A DNA stretch of 6,378 nucleotides from UBA1172 sp049889655. Lineage in GTDB: Bacteria; Pseudomonadota; Alphaproteobacteria; Puniceispirillales; UBA1172. The translations under genes and the position numbers were made by a program. Location of the stretch: the NCBI GenBank assembly GCA_049889655.1, contig JBMHCY010000011.1:1-6378 (forward strand). The letters run 5' to 3'. The notes beneath the pieces are model-generated. The model made no database searches and was not told the DNA's origin. It saw nothing but the letters and a program-made list of their open reading frames with translations. Positions 6,043 to 6,378 of the stretch are shown piece by piece. Numbering within the stretch: position 1 is the first letter of the stretch; every line of letters begins with the position of its first letter.

Positions 6043-6378
6043 TGACGATCCTGTTCGGAATGACGATGACCTTCTTCAGTGTTCCTCCATCCAGTATCTT
6101 CTGAACGGCAGGTAATGCAAGCGCCATTTCTTCGGCGACGGCTTTGTCGCTGTCAGGTGCCAGGGCGATGGTGCCGCGCAGTTTGCCATTAACCTGCACC
6201 GCAATATCGATCGTCTCACGGGTGAGCCAGGCCGGGTCGGCCTGCGGCCAGTCCAGCGTTGCCACCATGGCATCATGACCGAGGTTTTCCCACATTTCCT
6301 CGGCAATATGCGGGGCAATCGGGGCCAGCAGCCGGGTCAGGGTTTCCAGTGCAAAACGCCGTGCCCATTGCTGGGACG
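6029..6378 (-). CDS. leuS: Leucyl-tRNA synthetase, C-terminal end (partial)
   Basis: This is the last 115 or so codons of LeuRS, entering from the right edge (first full codon begins at 6376) and ending in TAG at 6031-6029. LeuRS is the class I synthetase that charges tRNA-Leu. The fragment holds the end of the anticodon-binding helical bundle, with L-L-A-P-I-A-P-H-I-A-E-E-M-W, a signature of class Ia synthetases. The LeuRS C-terminal domain follows: I-A-V-Q-V-N-G-K-L-R-G-T and the terminal K-V-I-V-I-P-N-R-I-V-N-V-V-V, which closely matches the usual LeuRS end. The catalytic core with HIGH and KMSKS, and the editing domain, are outside the window. The gene overlaps lptE by 14 nt and should lead the leuS-lptE-holA operon. 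Confidence 0.96.
   Translation of the reverse strand, partial: SQQWARRFALETLTRLLAPIAPHIAEEMWENLGHDAMVATLDWPQADPAWLTRETIDIAVQVNGKLRGTIALAPDSDKAVAEEMALALPAVQKILDGGTLKKVIVIPNRIVNVVV
6049..6052 (-). promoter_or_regulatory. Ribosome binding site for lptE inside leuS
   Basis: On the minus strand, AGGA sits 6 nt before the lptE ATG at 6042, within the last codons of leuS. It supports this start, which also gives a complete lipoprotein signal peptide. Confidence 0.55.

Noticed and set aside
6336..6353. Partly parS-like sequence (GTTTCCAGTGCAAAAC) in leuS.
   Set aside because: The right arm does not match GAAAC and the palindrome is lost; too many mismatches for a ParB site.

Overview
The window looks like a conserved, GC-rich chromosomal housekeeping locus from an alphaproteobacterium. 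The gene order mnmE-mnmG-rsmG-parA-parB facing leuS-lptE-holA is the well-known arrangement near the chromosomal partition locus in that class. MnmE ends in the family's F-C-I-G-K terminus, and the ParA/ParB pair is of the chromosomal type. I cannot place the organism below class from this sequence alone.

Plus strand, 1-4561. The window opens in the last 73 codons of mnmE (tRNA U34 modification GTPase). A 121-bp gap follows, holding a weak terminator-like hairpin and a good sigma70-type promoter candidate (TTGACC, 17 bp, TACAGT). Next comes a tightly packed four-gene run. It consists of mnmG (the MnmE partner), rsmG (16S rRNA G527 methyltransferase), parA and parB (chromosome segregation). 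Gaps between these genes are 4 nt and 3 nt, and parA/parB overlap as ATGA. The 5' end of rsmG carries a near-perfect 16-bp parS site (2261-2276), which is the DNA target of the ParB encoded about 1.4 kb downstream. All three parts of the ParABS system are therefore present here.

Minus strand, 6378-4562. The 3' end of leuS (leucyl-tRNA synthetase), lptE (outer-membrane LPS-assembly lipoprotein) and holA (DNA polymerase III delta subunit, clamp loader) form an overlapping operon (14-nt and 4-nt overlaps). It converges on parB. The parB and holA stop codons abut with no base between them (TGA then TCA), leaving no room for a terminator between the two operons.

Functionally the window combines translation fidelity (MnmE/MnmG, RsmG, LeuRS), chromosome segregation (ParA/ParB/parS), replication (HolA) and envelope assembly (LptE). 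I see no mobile element, CRISPR array, RNA gene, prophage, toxin or defence system, and no frameshifted gene. Coding density is nearly complete. I looked for an undescribed system and do not believe one is present. The points worth a second look are the parS embedded in rsmG, the zero-gap convergent junction, and a small motif deviation in ParB.
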